Shown: piece by piece, positions 1-6,212 of the stretch
Numbering within the stretch: position 1 is the first letter of the stretch
How the letters are laid out: each line of letters opens with the position of its first letter
From: Peptococcaceae bacterium
GTDB taxonomy: Bacteria; Bacillota; DSM-12270; Thermacetogeniales; Thermacetogeniaceae
Direction of reading: 5' to 3'
DNA: 9,907 nt
NCBI GenBank assembly: GCA_003160265.1
Contig: PLQY01000055.1
Coordinates: forward strand, 12,249-22,155
The notes under the pieces: model-generated
Database searches by the model: none
Told to the model about the DNA's origin: nothing
The model's input: the letters and a program-made list of their open reading frames with translations, nothing else
Program-made: the position numbers and the translations under genes

Positions 1-60
1 CTTTTTGATGAGTATCTGCGTAAAAAAGTGCATGAACCCATGAAGTCTCCCTTCCCGTAA
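1..60 (+). CDS. C-terminal end of an unidentified protein (partial)
   Basis: Frame 1 is open from the window edge to a TAA at 58-60 and would encode the last 19 residues of a protein that starts outside the window, ending in HEPMKSPFP. The fragment is charged and hydrophilic, and I do not recognise a family. Support for a real plus-strand gene is mainly contextual: a long hairpin followed by five T residues (66-150) lies immediately downstream, as expected for an intrinsic terminator of a plus-strand transcript. The minus strand is also open here, so the call is tentative. Confidence 0.4.
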   Translation, partial: LFDEYLRKKVHEPMKSPFP

Positions 61-65
61 TATAG

Positions 66-150
66 TGCTGAGCGCTGAGTAACGAGCAACGAGCGATAAG
101 TCTTTCCGGCTCGTCACTCGTCACTCGTTACTCATCACTCGTTACTTTTT
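66..150 (+). terminator. Heptamer-built long hairpin, probable terminator between convergent genes
   Basis: Positions 66-100 are five 7-bp units of the form YRMYRAG (TGCTGAG, CGCTGAG, TAACGAG, CAACGAG, CGATAAG). Positions 101-109 form a 9-nt loop. Positions 110-144 are five units in the opposite sense (CTCGTCA twice, CTCGTTA, CTCATCA, CTCGTTA). By my count 25 of 35 arm positions are complementary, and the central unit matches perfectly. The stem is followed by a T5 tract (146-150), so in the plus direction it looks like an intrinsic terminator for the gene ending at 60. In the minus direction no U tract follows. The repeat build resembles short tandem heptamer repeats known from some bacterial genomes and may be a repeat family reused as a terminator. 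Confidence 0.6.
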
Positions 151-1315
151 ATTGTGGCCGGTTTGGCTGCTGCGGGTTCAGAACGTATTGACCACCTTTG
201 ACAACAAGGACGACTTCCGTACCGTGTTCTCTCGTGCCGTCTTGAGCAAACCCCAAGGTTCCGGTCAACCCCTGGTAATCATTGGTCTGGTGCAGGGCCT
301 GGATGACTTTGGTCTTGTCCGTCGAGTTGATCGCAGTGATGACGTGGTGGAGCAACATAATGGCGTCGTAGGCGTCGGCCGCATACGGGCCCGGGTCCTG
401 ATTGTACAGTGACTTGTACTGCGCGATCCAGTCCTTGGCGTTGGGCAAGAGATCGGCAGTGGGTGTACAGGTCACGAACACACCTTCGGCATTCTGCGCT
501 CCGGCGATGTCGATCAGCTTTTGATCCCAGGAGCCGTCACCGACCACGATCTGACTCTTCAGTCCCGCCTGCCGCGCCTGTTTGATCAGGAGGCCGCCTT
601 GGGAGTAATACCCCGTGAAGTAGATCGCTCCCACGTTCACGGATTTGAGCTTGCTGATCAGAGACGACAGATCGACCTGGGTAGCGGGAACCGATTCCTT
701 ATCAGCAACCGTGCCTCCGTCCGCGACCACATCCTGATCGGTAAGCTGCGCCAGGTTAGTCGCAAAGGCGGACTGGTCGTCAATCATCGCGACCGCTTTC
801 GCTCCCAGGGTCTTGACCATGAAGTCGGCCGCTGTTTGCGCCTGGATCGCGCCGCCGCAGTTGATCAGAAAGACATTGTTAAAGCCCTGCGACGTAAGGC
901 TGGAAGCATTAGCATCCGGCAGCAGGTAGGGCAGGCCGACATTGTTGTAGATAGGCTCGCACGGCAGGGCCGCCCCGGAGGCATATTCTCCCACGACAGC
1001 GTCCACATTCATGGAGACCAGTTTGTTGGCCGCGTTGACTGCAGTTTGCGGATCGCTGGCGTCGTCCTCTTCGACTAGCTTAATCTGACGCCCGAGCATG
1101 CCGCCTTGCTTGTTGAGTTGATCGGCCGCCATCTTCATGGCGTTGTACATATCGGTACCCATGTCGGCGGTCGATCCGGTCATGGGTTCCGGACACCCGA
1201 TCACATAGTCCTGGTTATTGGAACTGGTGGATGCGGCATGACTGCAACCAGCCACCGCCACCAGAACGAACACGAGGACCAGGGAAAGAAGCAACCCGAT
1301 CAGTTTCTTGCTCAT
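149..1315 (-). CDS. ABC transporter substrate-binding lipoprotein, branched-chain amino acid (LivK) type
   Basis: This is a 388-residue secreted lipoprotein. Residues 1-23 form a signal peptide (a KK pair, then a long Leu/Val core) ending in the lipobox VAGC, so Cys24 would be lipidated and anchored outside the membrane. The rest reads as a periplasmic-binding-protein type I fold (Peripla_BP_6 family). It opens with YVIGCPEPMTGS and has the typical segments MLGRQIKLVEEDDASDP and NAANKLVSMNVDAVVGEYAS, then a second lobe with YAADAYDAIMLLHHVI near the C-terminus. Family members bind leucine, isoleucine, valine, amides or small organic acids; the ligand cannot be told from sequence. The start is well supported by AGGAGGT six bases upstream of the ATG. 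Length is normal for the family. No permease or ATPase gene is adjacent and the next gene downstream is convergent, so it is an orphan receptor here. Confidence 0.9.
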   Translation of the reverse strand: MSKKLIGLLLSLVLVFVLVAVAGCSHAASTSSNNQDYVIGCPEPMTGSTADMGTDMYNAMKMAADQLNKQGGMLGRQIKLVEEDDASDPQTAVNAANKLVSMNVDAVVGEYASGAALPCEPIYNNVGLPYLLPDANASSLTSQGFNNVFLINCGGAIQAQTAADFMVKTLGAKAVAMIDDQSAFATNLAQLTDQDVVADGGTVADKESVPATQVDLSSLISKLKSVNVGAIYFTGYYSQGGLLIKQARQAGLKSQIVVGDGSWDQKLIDIAGAQNAEGVFVTCTPTADLLPNAKDWIAQYKSLYNQDPGPYAADAYDAIMLLHHVITAINSTDKTKVIQALHQTNDYQGLTGTLGFAQDGTREHGTEVVLVVKGGQYVLNPQQPNRPQ

Positions 1316-1333
1316 GAAATTACCTCCTGCACT

Positions 1334-1349
1334 CGCGGCAAACGCCGCG
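1334..1349 (-). promoter_or_regulatory. GC hairpin just upstream of the ribosome binding site of the LivK-like gene
   Basis: In the minus-strand leader a perfect 6-bp stem (CGCGGC / GCCGCG, 4-nt loop GTTT) sits only a few bases before the AGGAGGT ribosome binding site (1322-1328). A stable hairpin at this position could tune translation or mRNA stability. There is no U tract, so it is not an intrinsic terminator. The functional role is inference. Confidence 0.35.
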
Positions 1350-1546
1350 GTAAAACTCGCATTTCGTCAAATCCCCTCTAGTAAATTACACATTTAAGGA
1401 TAGCCGACTGGTAGAAGCATTAACCACCCCCTTGCGCTGTTTTTCGCTTTGTTCTGCGAGGAATTAAAGTATTTAAATTCTTGATTATTAAAAAAATTCC
1501 TGCCAAAATAGTTGTTTTTATTTGCCAAGCCCGCCACGACAAAGCT

Positions 1547-1570
1547 AGAACCCTTGATCTCAAGGATTCT
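1547..1570 (-). repeat. 11-bp inverted repeat in the intergenic leader region
   Basis: AGAACCCTTGA and TCAAGGATTCT face each other across a 2-nt gap. The single imperfect pair is C-A on the plus strand but G-U if transcribed from the minus strand, so the structure is better as RNA of the minus strand (the LivK leader direction) or as a dyad for a DNA-binding protein. No T tract follows. The rest of 1350-1690 is AT-rich and I see no convincing gene in it; the 63-codon reading frame on the minus strand lacks a ribosome binding site. Confidence 0.4.
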
Positions 1571-1696
1571 TCGGGACTGTTCTGGATAGTATTTGTGATC
1601 AATTGATGCATTAAAACCCGCTCGGCCTTGGTATCACTTAATTTTTTAAAAACATATAATTTACCAGTGAAGTCAAAAACAACTTGTCATCTGCCT

Positions 1697-1725
1697 GCAT
1701 GAAAATTTGGTCTCTGCCCAAACTA
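1697..1725 (+). promoter_or_regulatory. Sigma-G/sigma-F type (forespore) promoter of the SASP gene
   Basis: GCATG (1697-1701) matches the forespore -35 consensus GHATR. After a 17-bp spacer, CAAACTA (1719-1725) matches six of seven positions of the -10 consensus CATWHTA. Transcription would begin around 1732, just before the ribosome binding site at 1740. SASP genes are classic sigma-G targets, so motif and gene identity support each other. Matching was by eye. Confidence 0.65.
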
Positions 1726-1752
1726 GATCCAGGTGCGCAAAAGGAGGTTTCT

Positions 1753-1935
1753 ATGGGGCGCCGAAACGGTAGTTTGATGTCTGAAGCTCTCAAGTACGAA
1801 CTGGCTAAAGAAATGGGAGTGCATGATACCGTACAGCAAGAGGGTTGGGGAAGCGTACCATCCCGAATGTGTGGCTCACTGGTAAGCCTCGCCATCGCCA
1901 GAGCGGAACGCAGCGTCCAGGCACAGAACCGGTAA
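1753..1935 (+). CDS. Small acid-soluble spore protein, alpha/beta type (60 aa)
   Basis: The start is ATG 1753, chosen because AAAAGGAGGT lies five bases upstream; an earlier in-frame ATG has no such site. The 60-residue product carries the alpha/beta SASP signature. ALKYELAKEMGV corresponds to the conserved segment with the GPR germination-protease site (KYE then LA, cut after Glu). GWGSVPSRMCGSLVS corresponds to the conserved WGxLxSRxxGxxxG region, followed by a basic helix (LAIARAERS). Such proteins coat forespore DNA in an A-like form, protect it from UV and heat, and are degraded to amino acids at germination. The second motif is divergent from the usual TSRDNGSVGG form and includes a cysteine, suggesting a minor paralogue. 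It is monocistronic, with its own forespore-type promoter and terminator. This is the best evidence that the host forms endospores. Confidence 0.85.
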   Translation: MGRRNGSLMSEALKYELAKEMGVHDTVQQEGWGSVPSRMCGSLVSLAIARAERSVQAQNR

Positions 1936-1956
1936 CGCACATTAAACCTGCGCACC

Positions 1957-1990
1957 AAACCGGGGGACGGGAAATCCCCCGGTTTCCTTT
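1957..1990 (+). terminator. Intrinsic terminator of the SASP gene
   Basis: A perfect 11-bp stem (AAACCGGGGGA / TCCCCCGGTTT) with a 7-nt loop is followed by CCTTTAAT, 21 bp after the SASP stop. The T-rich side is on the plus strand, which fits SASP rather than the minus-strand genes. Confidence 0.8.
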
Positions 1991-2049
1991 AATCTGCATA
2001 GCGAGTGCAATTTATCCATGATGACTACCCGCTCTAATACCCCGCTTCC

Positions 2050-2089
2050 TCCGCATCCAGGCCTTTGGCCTGGCCTGAAAGAATGCGGA
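2050..2089 (-). terminator. Stem-loop at the 3' end of the diaphorase operon
   Basis: Downstream of the HoxU-like stop (2111), the minus strand has an outer stem TCCGCAT/ATGCGGA and an inner stem CCAGGCC/GGCCTGG with an AAA loop, separated by a 9-nt one-sided bulge. There is no U tract, so it may be a Rho-dependent end, a 3' stabilising structure or a weak terminator. It is the only candidate terminator between this operon and the SASP terminator. Confidence 0.45.
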
Positions 2090-2110
2090 GTACATGGGCG
2101 CGTCCCTGGT

Positions 2111-2791
2111 TCAACACTTCTTTTTGGGTTCGTATAACCGGAGTTCATCTGCTTTTAGATATAAAGCCCCCACCGGACAGACCTTCACACAGGCCTCGCA
2201 CTGAGTGCAGATCGAATCGGCCAGGCAGCCGTCCTCAAAGGTGGCCATCTTCCTGGCGATCCCCCTCCTGATAAATCCGATCGCTCCGACCCGGACCTGC
2301 TCCTGATCAGCCCAGATACAGCGCCCGCAGAGAACACACTTGCCGGCATCGTAATTGAAATGCCTCGGGCTTTCATCGATGGGCACATCCTGCAGCAGCG
2401 AGCGCAGGCGGGTGAGCTTCAGCTTCAAACCGCGCTCCCTGGCAATCTTTTGCAGTTCACAGTGCTTGTTCTTGGCGCACTTGGCACAGTGCAGGCGATG
2501 ATTGGACAACAGCAACTCGAATCCCGTTCTCACCAAGCGGTCGACCCCGGGGCTGCGAGTCTTGACGACCATCCCCTCGCTCACTGCAAGGGTGCAGGAG
2601 GTGACCGGGCCCCGCAGTCCTTCCACCTCCACGAAACATAGCCGGCAACTAGCAACGGTGCGCTCCGCCTCACGCAGGTCGCACAGATGGGGAATGTAGA
2701 TCCCGTTGTCGAGGGCGGCCCACAGCAGCCTCTCGCCCTCGGCGGCCTTTACCTGCCGGTCGTCAATGGTCAGCGCCACTTCCCTGCTCAA
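2111..2791 (-). CDS. HoxU-like iron-sulfur subunit of an NAD(P)H-linked oxidoreductase
   Basis: The 226-residue protein resembles HoxU and the N-terminal part of NuoG and [FeFe]-hydrogenase HydA. Residues 1-80 form a plant-type [2Fe-2S] domain (Cys37, 49, 52, 66). Next comes the His-Cys [4Fe-4S] site (His98, Cys102, 105, 111). Then there is a pair of [4Fe-4S] ferredoxin motifs: Cys152, 155, 158 and Cys195, 198, 201, 205 before PVGAL. The fourth position of the first motif is Asp162, not Cys; an extra Cys189 lies nearby. There is no H-cluster or molybdopterin domain, and it ends normally for HoxU, so it would relay electrons from the NuoF-like flavoprotein to an unseen partner. It starts at TTG 2791, overlapping the nuoF-like gene by 29 bp; GAAGGG lies about 10 bases upstream. 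The overlap implies translational coupling. Family assignment is firm; the partner is unknown. Confidence 0.85.
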   Translation of the reverse strand: MSREVALTIDDRQVKAAEGERLLWAALDNGIYIPHLCDLREAERTVASCRLCFVEVEGLRGPVTSCTLAVSEGMVVKTRSPGVDRLVRTGFELLLSNHRLHCAKCAKNKHCELQKIARERGLKLKLTRLRSLLQDVPIDESPRHFNYDAGKCVLCGRCIWADQEQVRVGAIGFIRRGIARKMATFEDGCLADSICTQCEACVKVCPVGALYLKADELRLYEPKKKC

Positions 2792-4718
2792 CTTCGCTCA
2801 TCCCTTCCTCAACAGCCTCGGCAACAACTTCTTCGACAACCGGCGGCGACAGCTTCACCACCGCCTTATACTGCGGCGGACAGGCGGACACGCAACTGTT
2901 GCACTTGACACACTTGTCCGGGTCGATTCCTTTCAGCATGTCAGGACGGGTATAGATCGCCTCCACCGGACAGCTCCCGATACAGACATTGCAGAGCTTG
3001 CTGCACATTTCAGGAATAATCCGGTAGCTGATCAGGTCCTTGCACATCAGGGCCGGACAGCGCCCCTCCCGGATATGAGCCTCGTATTCCGGCCGGAAAT
3101 AGCGGATGGTGGTCAGAACCGGGTTGGGGGCGGTTTTGCCCAGACCGCACAGCGAGCCCAGCTTGATGTCCTCGGCCAGTTCCTGGAGCAGGTCGATATC
3201 CTCATCCTTGCCCTGGCCCCTGGTGATCTCCGCCAGGATATCCAGCATCTGCTTCGTTCCCAGGCGGCAGAAGGTGCACTTGCCGCAGGACTCCTTCTGG
3301 GTGAAGTCCACGAAGAAGCGGGCGATCTCCACCATGCAGTCGTCCTCGTCCAGCACGACCATGCCGCCGGAGCCCATCATCGCCCCCGCCTGCTGCAGCG
3401 AATCGAAGTCGATCGGCAGGTCCAGGGAGGACTCGGGCAGGCAACCCCCGGAGGGGCCGCCGATCTGCACCGCCTTGAACTTTCTCTCATTCTTGATCCC
3501 GTTGCCCACATCGTAGACCAAGTTGCGCAGGGTGGTGCCCATCGGCACCTCGGCCAGACCGGTGCTGACAACCTTGCCGGCCAGGGCAAAGACTGCGGTT
3601 CCGGGGCTATTGGGAGTTCCGATGCTCCTGAACCAGGACGCCCCGTTCCGGATGATGTGGGGCACGTAGGACAGGGTCTTGACGTTGTTGATCAGGGTTG
3701 GCCTGCCGTGCAGTCCCGAAGTGGCCGGGAAAGGCGGCCGGTGGTTGGGAAGGCCGGCCCGGCCATGGATCGAGGCGATCAGGGCAGTCTCCTCGCCGCA
3801 CACAAAGGCCCCCGAACCCTGAAACAGTTTGATCTCCAGGTTGAACCCGCTTCCCAGGATGTCCCGGCCCAGCAACCCCCACCCCTGGGACTGCTCCAGG
3901 GCGGTCCTGAGCCGTTTGATGGCCAGGGGGTATTCCGCCCGGACATAGATGTAGGCCTGCTCCGCCCCCACCGCATAGGCGGCAATGGTCAACCCCTCCA
4001 GCACCTGGTGCGGGTTCGATTCCAGCAGCGCCCGGTCCATGAAGGCGCCGGGGTCACCTTCGTCGGCATTGCAGATCGCGTATTTGGGTATTCCGGGAAC
4101 GTTCTTGCAGGTCTCCCATTTGACTCCCGTAGGAAAGCCGGCGCCCCCGCGCCCCCGCAGCTTCGATTCCTTGATCTCAGCGATCACCAGGTCCGGCTCG
4201 GTAGTCAGGACCTTGGCCAGGCCGCTGTAGCCGTCTCTCGCCAGGTAATGGCCGATCTCCCCGGGATCGATCAGGCCGCAGTCAGCCAGGATGATCTTGT
4301 GCTCGTAAATTCCCCGGGGATAATCGGCAAAGGTCGGAAAGACGTCATTTGGTTCCAGCGCCGCCATGGCGAACTCGTAGCAGGGGTCATCGCTGACCAG
4401 GTAATCGTTGACCAGGCGGCGTGCCTTGCCCTCATCGAGCGAACCGTATACGAGCGGCGGATAGCCCGGCTTGAGGATTACGGCCAACGGTTCGGCATAG
4501 CAATGCCCCATGCAGCCGGTTTCCGTCAAAACAACGTCCAGGTGGTGTTTGTCGATCTCCTCCTGAAATGCGGCCAGCACGGCGAGCGCCCCTGCCGCCC
4601 TGCCACAGGTGGCCGTCCCCAGCAGGATCACCGGCTTCTCCCGGCCGGCTTCAACCTTCTGCTTGGCCTCCGACTGCAACAGGCGGTAAGCCTGTTCAAC
4701 TGCCTCCGTGCCGCTCAT
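2763..4718 (-). CDS. nuoF: NuoF/HoxF/HndC-like NADH-binding flavoprotein with 2[4Fe-4S] C-terminal domain
   Basis: At 651 residues this has the long HndC/HydB layout. Residues 28-105 form a thioredoxin-like [2Fe-2S]-type domain with Cys38, 69 and 73 (GTATCGRAAG, ETGCMGHC). Residues about 150-370 are the FMN/NADH fold, with LRGRGGAGFPTG (187-198), CNADEGDPGAFMDR (216-229) and GSGAFVCGEETAL (301-313). An SLBB-like segment follows. The [4Fe-4S] site has Cys478, 481, 484 and 524 (ESCGKCTFCR, GSLCGLGK). The last 80 residues hold two ferredoxin motifs (Cys572, 576, 579, 583 and Cys603, 606, 609, 613). It would oxidise NAD(P)H or reduce NAD(P)+ through FMN and pass electrons to the HoxU-like subunit, in the cytoplasm. 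The start at 4718 overlaps the upstream stop as ATGA; a longer in-frame start at 4883 would run through the neighbouring gene and is rejected. The first ferredoxin motif has an unusual Cx3C spacing. Confidence 0.92.
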   Translation of the reverse strand: MSGTEAVEQAYRLLQSEAKQKVEAGREKPVILLGTATCGRAAGALAVLAAFQEEIDKHHLDVVLTETGCMGHCYAEPLAVILKPGYPPLVYGSLDEGKARRLVNDYLVSDDPCYEFAMAALEPNDVFPTFADYPRGIYEHKIILADCGLIDPGEIGHYLARDGYSGLAKVLTTEPDLVIAEIKESKLRGRGGAGFPTGVKWETCKNVPGIPKYAICNADEGDPGAFMDRALLESNPHQVLEGLTIAAYAVGAEQAYIYVRAEYPLAIKRLRTALEQSQGWGLLGRDILGSGFNLEIKLFQGSGAFVCGEETALIASIHGRAGLPNHRPPFPATSGLHGRPTLINNVKTLSYVPHIIRNGASWFRSIGTPNSPGTAVFALAGKVVSTGLAEVPMGTTLRNLVYDVGNGIKNERKFKAVQIGGPSGGCLPESSLDLPIDFDSLQQAGAMMGSGGMVVLDEDDCMVEIARFFVDFTQKESCGKCTFCRLGTKQMLDILAEITRGQGKDEDIDLLQELAEDIKLGSLCGLGKTAPNPVLTTIRYFRPEYEAHIREGRCPALMCKDLISYRIIPEMCSKLCNVCIGSCPVEAIYTRPDMLKGIDPDKCVKCNSCVSACPPQYKAVVKLSPPVVEEVVAEAVEEGMSEVEQGSGADH

Positions 4719-5278
4719 GCTTCCCGACCTTCTTCCCGCTGCTGCTCTGCTTCCCGCTGCTGCTCTGCTTCCTGTTCCTTCTTCTCTATTTCGAAGGTCA
4801 ACAGTATGCCATCCACCCGGATCGGCGAAACCTTGGCCTCCACCTTCTCGTCGACGACCACCACCGGCGCCAGGGCGCAGCAACCGACGCAGGCCACTCG
4901 CTCCAGGCTGTACTCCCGGTCCGGCGTCGTCTCCCCTTCGTGAATGGACAGGCGCCGTTCAAAGGATTCCAGGATGATGTGCCCCCCCATCATATGGCAG
5001 GCTGTGCCCAGGCAGACCTCGACCCGGTGCTTGCCCGGCGGGTTCAGGCGAAACTGGTTATAGAAGGTGCCCACCCCGAACACTTCTACCTCGGGCAACT
5101 GCATGTCTCCGGCGATCCGTTGCATGGCCAGTCTGGGAAGATAGCCCAACCGGTCCTGCACACCCTGGAGAACGGGAATCAGGCTCTCGCGCCCTGTGCC
5201 ACAGCTTTGCAGTACAGCCCCGACCGCAGTGTGGATCAACTCCTCCTCGCCTTCAATCAGGTCCATTGCTCTCATCAT
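4715..5278 (-). CDS. nuoE: NuoE/HoxE-like [2Fe-2S] subunit (24 kDa type)
   Basis: The 187-residue protein has the thioredoxin-like [2Fe-2S] fold of NuoE/HoxE/HndA. An N-terminal helical region contains LIPVLQGVQDRLGYLP (33-48), which is diagnostic for the family. The EVFGVGTFYNQF segment (65-76) follows. The cluster ligands are Cys89 and Cys94 (VCLGTACHM) and Cys130 and Cys134 (CVGCCALAP). It forms the NADH-oxidising module with the NuoF-like protein. GGAGG lies only three bases before the first ATG (5278), so the second ATG (5275) is better spaced and may be the real start. Its stop overlaps the next start (ATGA), implying coupled translation. The C-terminus is an unusual Glu/Gln/Arg tail made by an 18-bp tandem duplication (EAEQQR twice) and likely forms a charged helix. 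Confidence 0.9.
   Translation of the reverse strand: MMRAMDLIEGEEELIHTAVGAVLQSCGTGRESLIPVLQGVQDRLGYLPRLAMQRIAGDMQLPEVEVFGVGTFYNQFRLNPPGKHRVEVCLGTACHMMGGHIILESFERRLSIHEGETTPDREYSLERVACVGCCALAPVVVVDEKVEAKVSPIRVDGILLTFEIEKKEQEAEQQREAEQQREEGREA
4732..4767. repeat. 18-bp tandem duplication inside the NuoE-like C-terminus
   Basis: CTTCCCGCTGCTGCTCTG occurs twice in direct succession (4732-4749 and 4750-4767), followed by a partial third copy. It is in frame and encodes EAEQQR repeats, so it lengthens the tail without breaking the gene. It looks like a recent slippage event. Confidence 0.9.
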
Positions 5279-5302
5279 CCCCCTCCCCGCGGAAATACTT
5301 CG

Positions 5303-6190
5303 TCATTCCGGCTCTTTTTCCTGCTTTGCCCCCGCTTTCCCACTGTTGTTCCGCATATATTCCTGGAAAGACAACAGGTTTTCCTTATTTTCAGCCAGCC
5401 GGTCCAGGGTTTTGTCCACGTAATCTTTCTGGTAGTGGTCTGCGTCCAGCAAGAACAGGGCGCGCGCCCAATCCAGACCCTCTCCGGCGCCCGGAACCGG
5501 ATGATATCCGGCATCCCTGGTCCTGGCCACCGCCAGAGCGATCTCTTCCCGTAGGCCATCTAAAACCACTGGGTTTTTGATCCTGATGATCGAGGCCTCC
5601 TGCTCGATGGTGGGAAAATTCAGGTACAAAAAGACGCAGCGCCTGCGCAGGGCTTCCGAGAGTTCCCTCTCCCCGTTGTTGGTGATGATTACCACTGGTT
5701 TCCGCACCGCCTTGATGGTGCCGATCTCCGGCACAGAGATCTGAAAGTCCGACAACACCTCCAGCAGGAATGCCTCAAAATCCGGGTCCGACCGGTCAAT
5801 CTCGTCGATCAGGAGAACCACCGGCTCATTGGCGGTTATTGCCTGCAACAGCGGCCGCTGCAGGATATTAGGCAGGGTAAACAGGTCGTCCTCCCGGACT
5901 GATCCGCTACGGGCAGCCAGGTGGATTTTTACCAGTTGACGCTGAAAGTTCCAGTCATAGAGAGCCTTGCTCTCGTCCAGCCCTTCGTGGCATTGCAGCC
6001 GGATCAACCTGGCGCCGCAGATCCTGCTCAATGCCTTGGCCAGGTCAGTCTTCCCCACCCCCGGCGGACCGCTGACCAGCAGCGGCTTCTCCAGCCTCAG
6101 GGCCAGGTAGACGACGTTCAGGTCATCTTCGTCGATGACAAACCCGGCGCTTTCAAAACCCTGGCGCAATTCCCGCAGCTCAATCTGCAT
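5303..6190 (-). CDS. MoxR/CoxD-type AAA+ ATPase
   Basis: A 295-residue AAA+ ATPase. Walker A is GPPGVGKT (41-48), Walker B is VLLIDEID (125-132), sensor 1 is in IITNNGERELSEALRRR (168-184) with candidate arginine-finger residues at its end, and the C-terminal helical lid follows. The segment ALYDWNFQRQLVKIHLA is typical of the MoxR/CoxD branch, whose members act as ATP-driven chaperones that activate metallo-enzymes or insert cofactors, often with a VWA-domain partner. No VWA gene is present here. The start at 6190 is chosen because GGAAGGAG lies nine bases upstream; an in-frame start at 6262 would overlap the preceding gene. It sits 24 bp before the NuoE-like gene in the same orientation, so it probably serves maturation or assembly of the diaphorase or of its unknown catalytic partner. 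That role is inference from context. Confidence 0.88.
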   Translation of the reverse strand: MQIELRELRQGFESAGFVIDEDDLNVVYLALRLEKPLLVSGPPGVGKTDLAKALSRICGARLIRLQCHEGLDESKALYDWNFQRQLVKIHLAARSGSVREDDLFTLPNILQRPLLQAITANEPVVLLIDEIDRSDPDFEAFLLEVLSDFQISVPEIGTIKAVRKPVVIITNNGERELSEALRRRCVFLYLNFPTIEQEASIIRIKNPVVLDGLREEIALAVARTRDAGYHPVPGAGEGLDWARALFLLDADHYQKDYVDKTLDRLAENKENLLSFQEYMRNNSGKAGAKQEKEPE

Positions 6191-6212
6191 GACTGTTGAC
6201 TCCTTCCCACCT

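Noticed and set aside
66..144. CRISPR-like array
   Set aside because: The units are 7 bp with no spacers and are arranged as two inverted arms.
1420..1611. 63-codon minus-strand reading frame in the intergenic gap
   Set aside because: It has no ribosome binding site, no recognisable motif, AT-rich codons, and an internal inverted repeat.
2050..2113. Possible selenocysteine TGA after the terminal Cys of the HoxU-like gene, with a downstream hairpin as SECIS
   Set aside because: The protein already has normal HoxU length, the apical loop is AAA without SECIS features, and the downstream reading adds nothing recognisable.
4718..4883. Longer start for the nuoF-like gene
   Set aside because: It would lie entirely inside the nuoE-like gene and give a Gly/Arg-rich extension; the ATGA overlap start is far better.
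2706..4943. Very long plus-strand reading frame opposite the nuoF-like gene
   Set aside because: It is a shadow of the GC-rich coding strand. Its translation shows no recognisable domain, whereas the minus strand has complete family motifs.
4568..5554. Plus-strand reading frame of about 330 codons opposite nuoE/moxR
   Set aside because: It is antisense to three well-supported genes, with a low-complexity start and no recognisable motifs.
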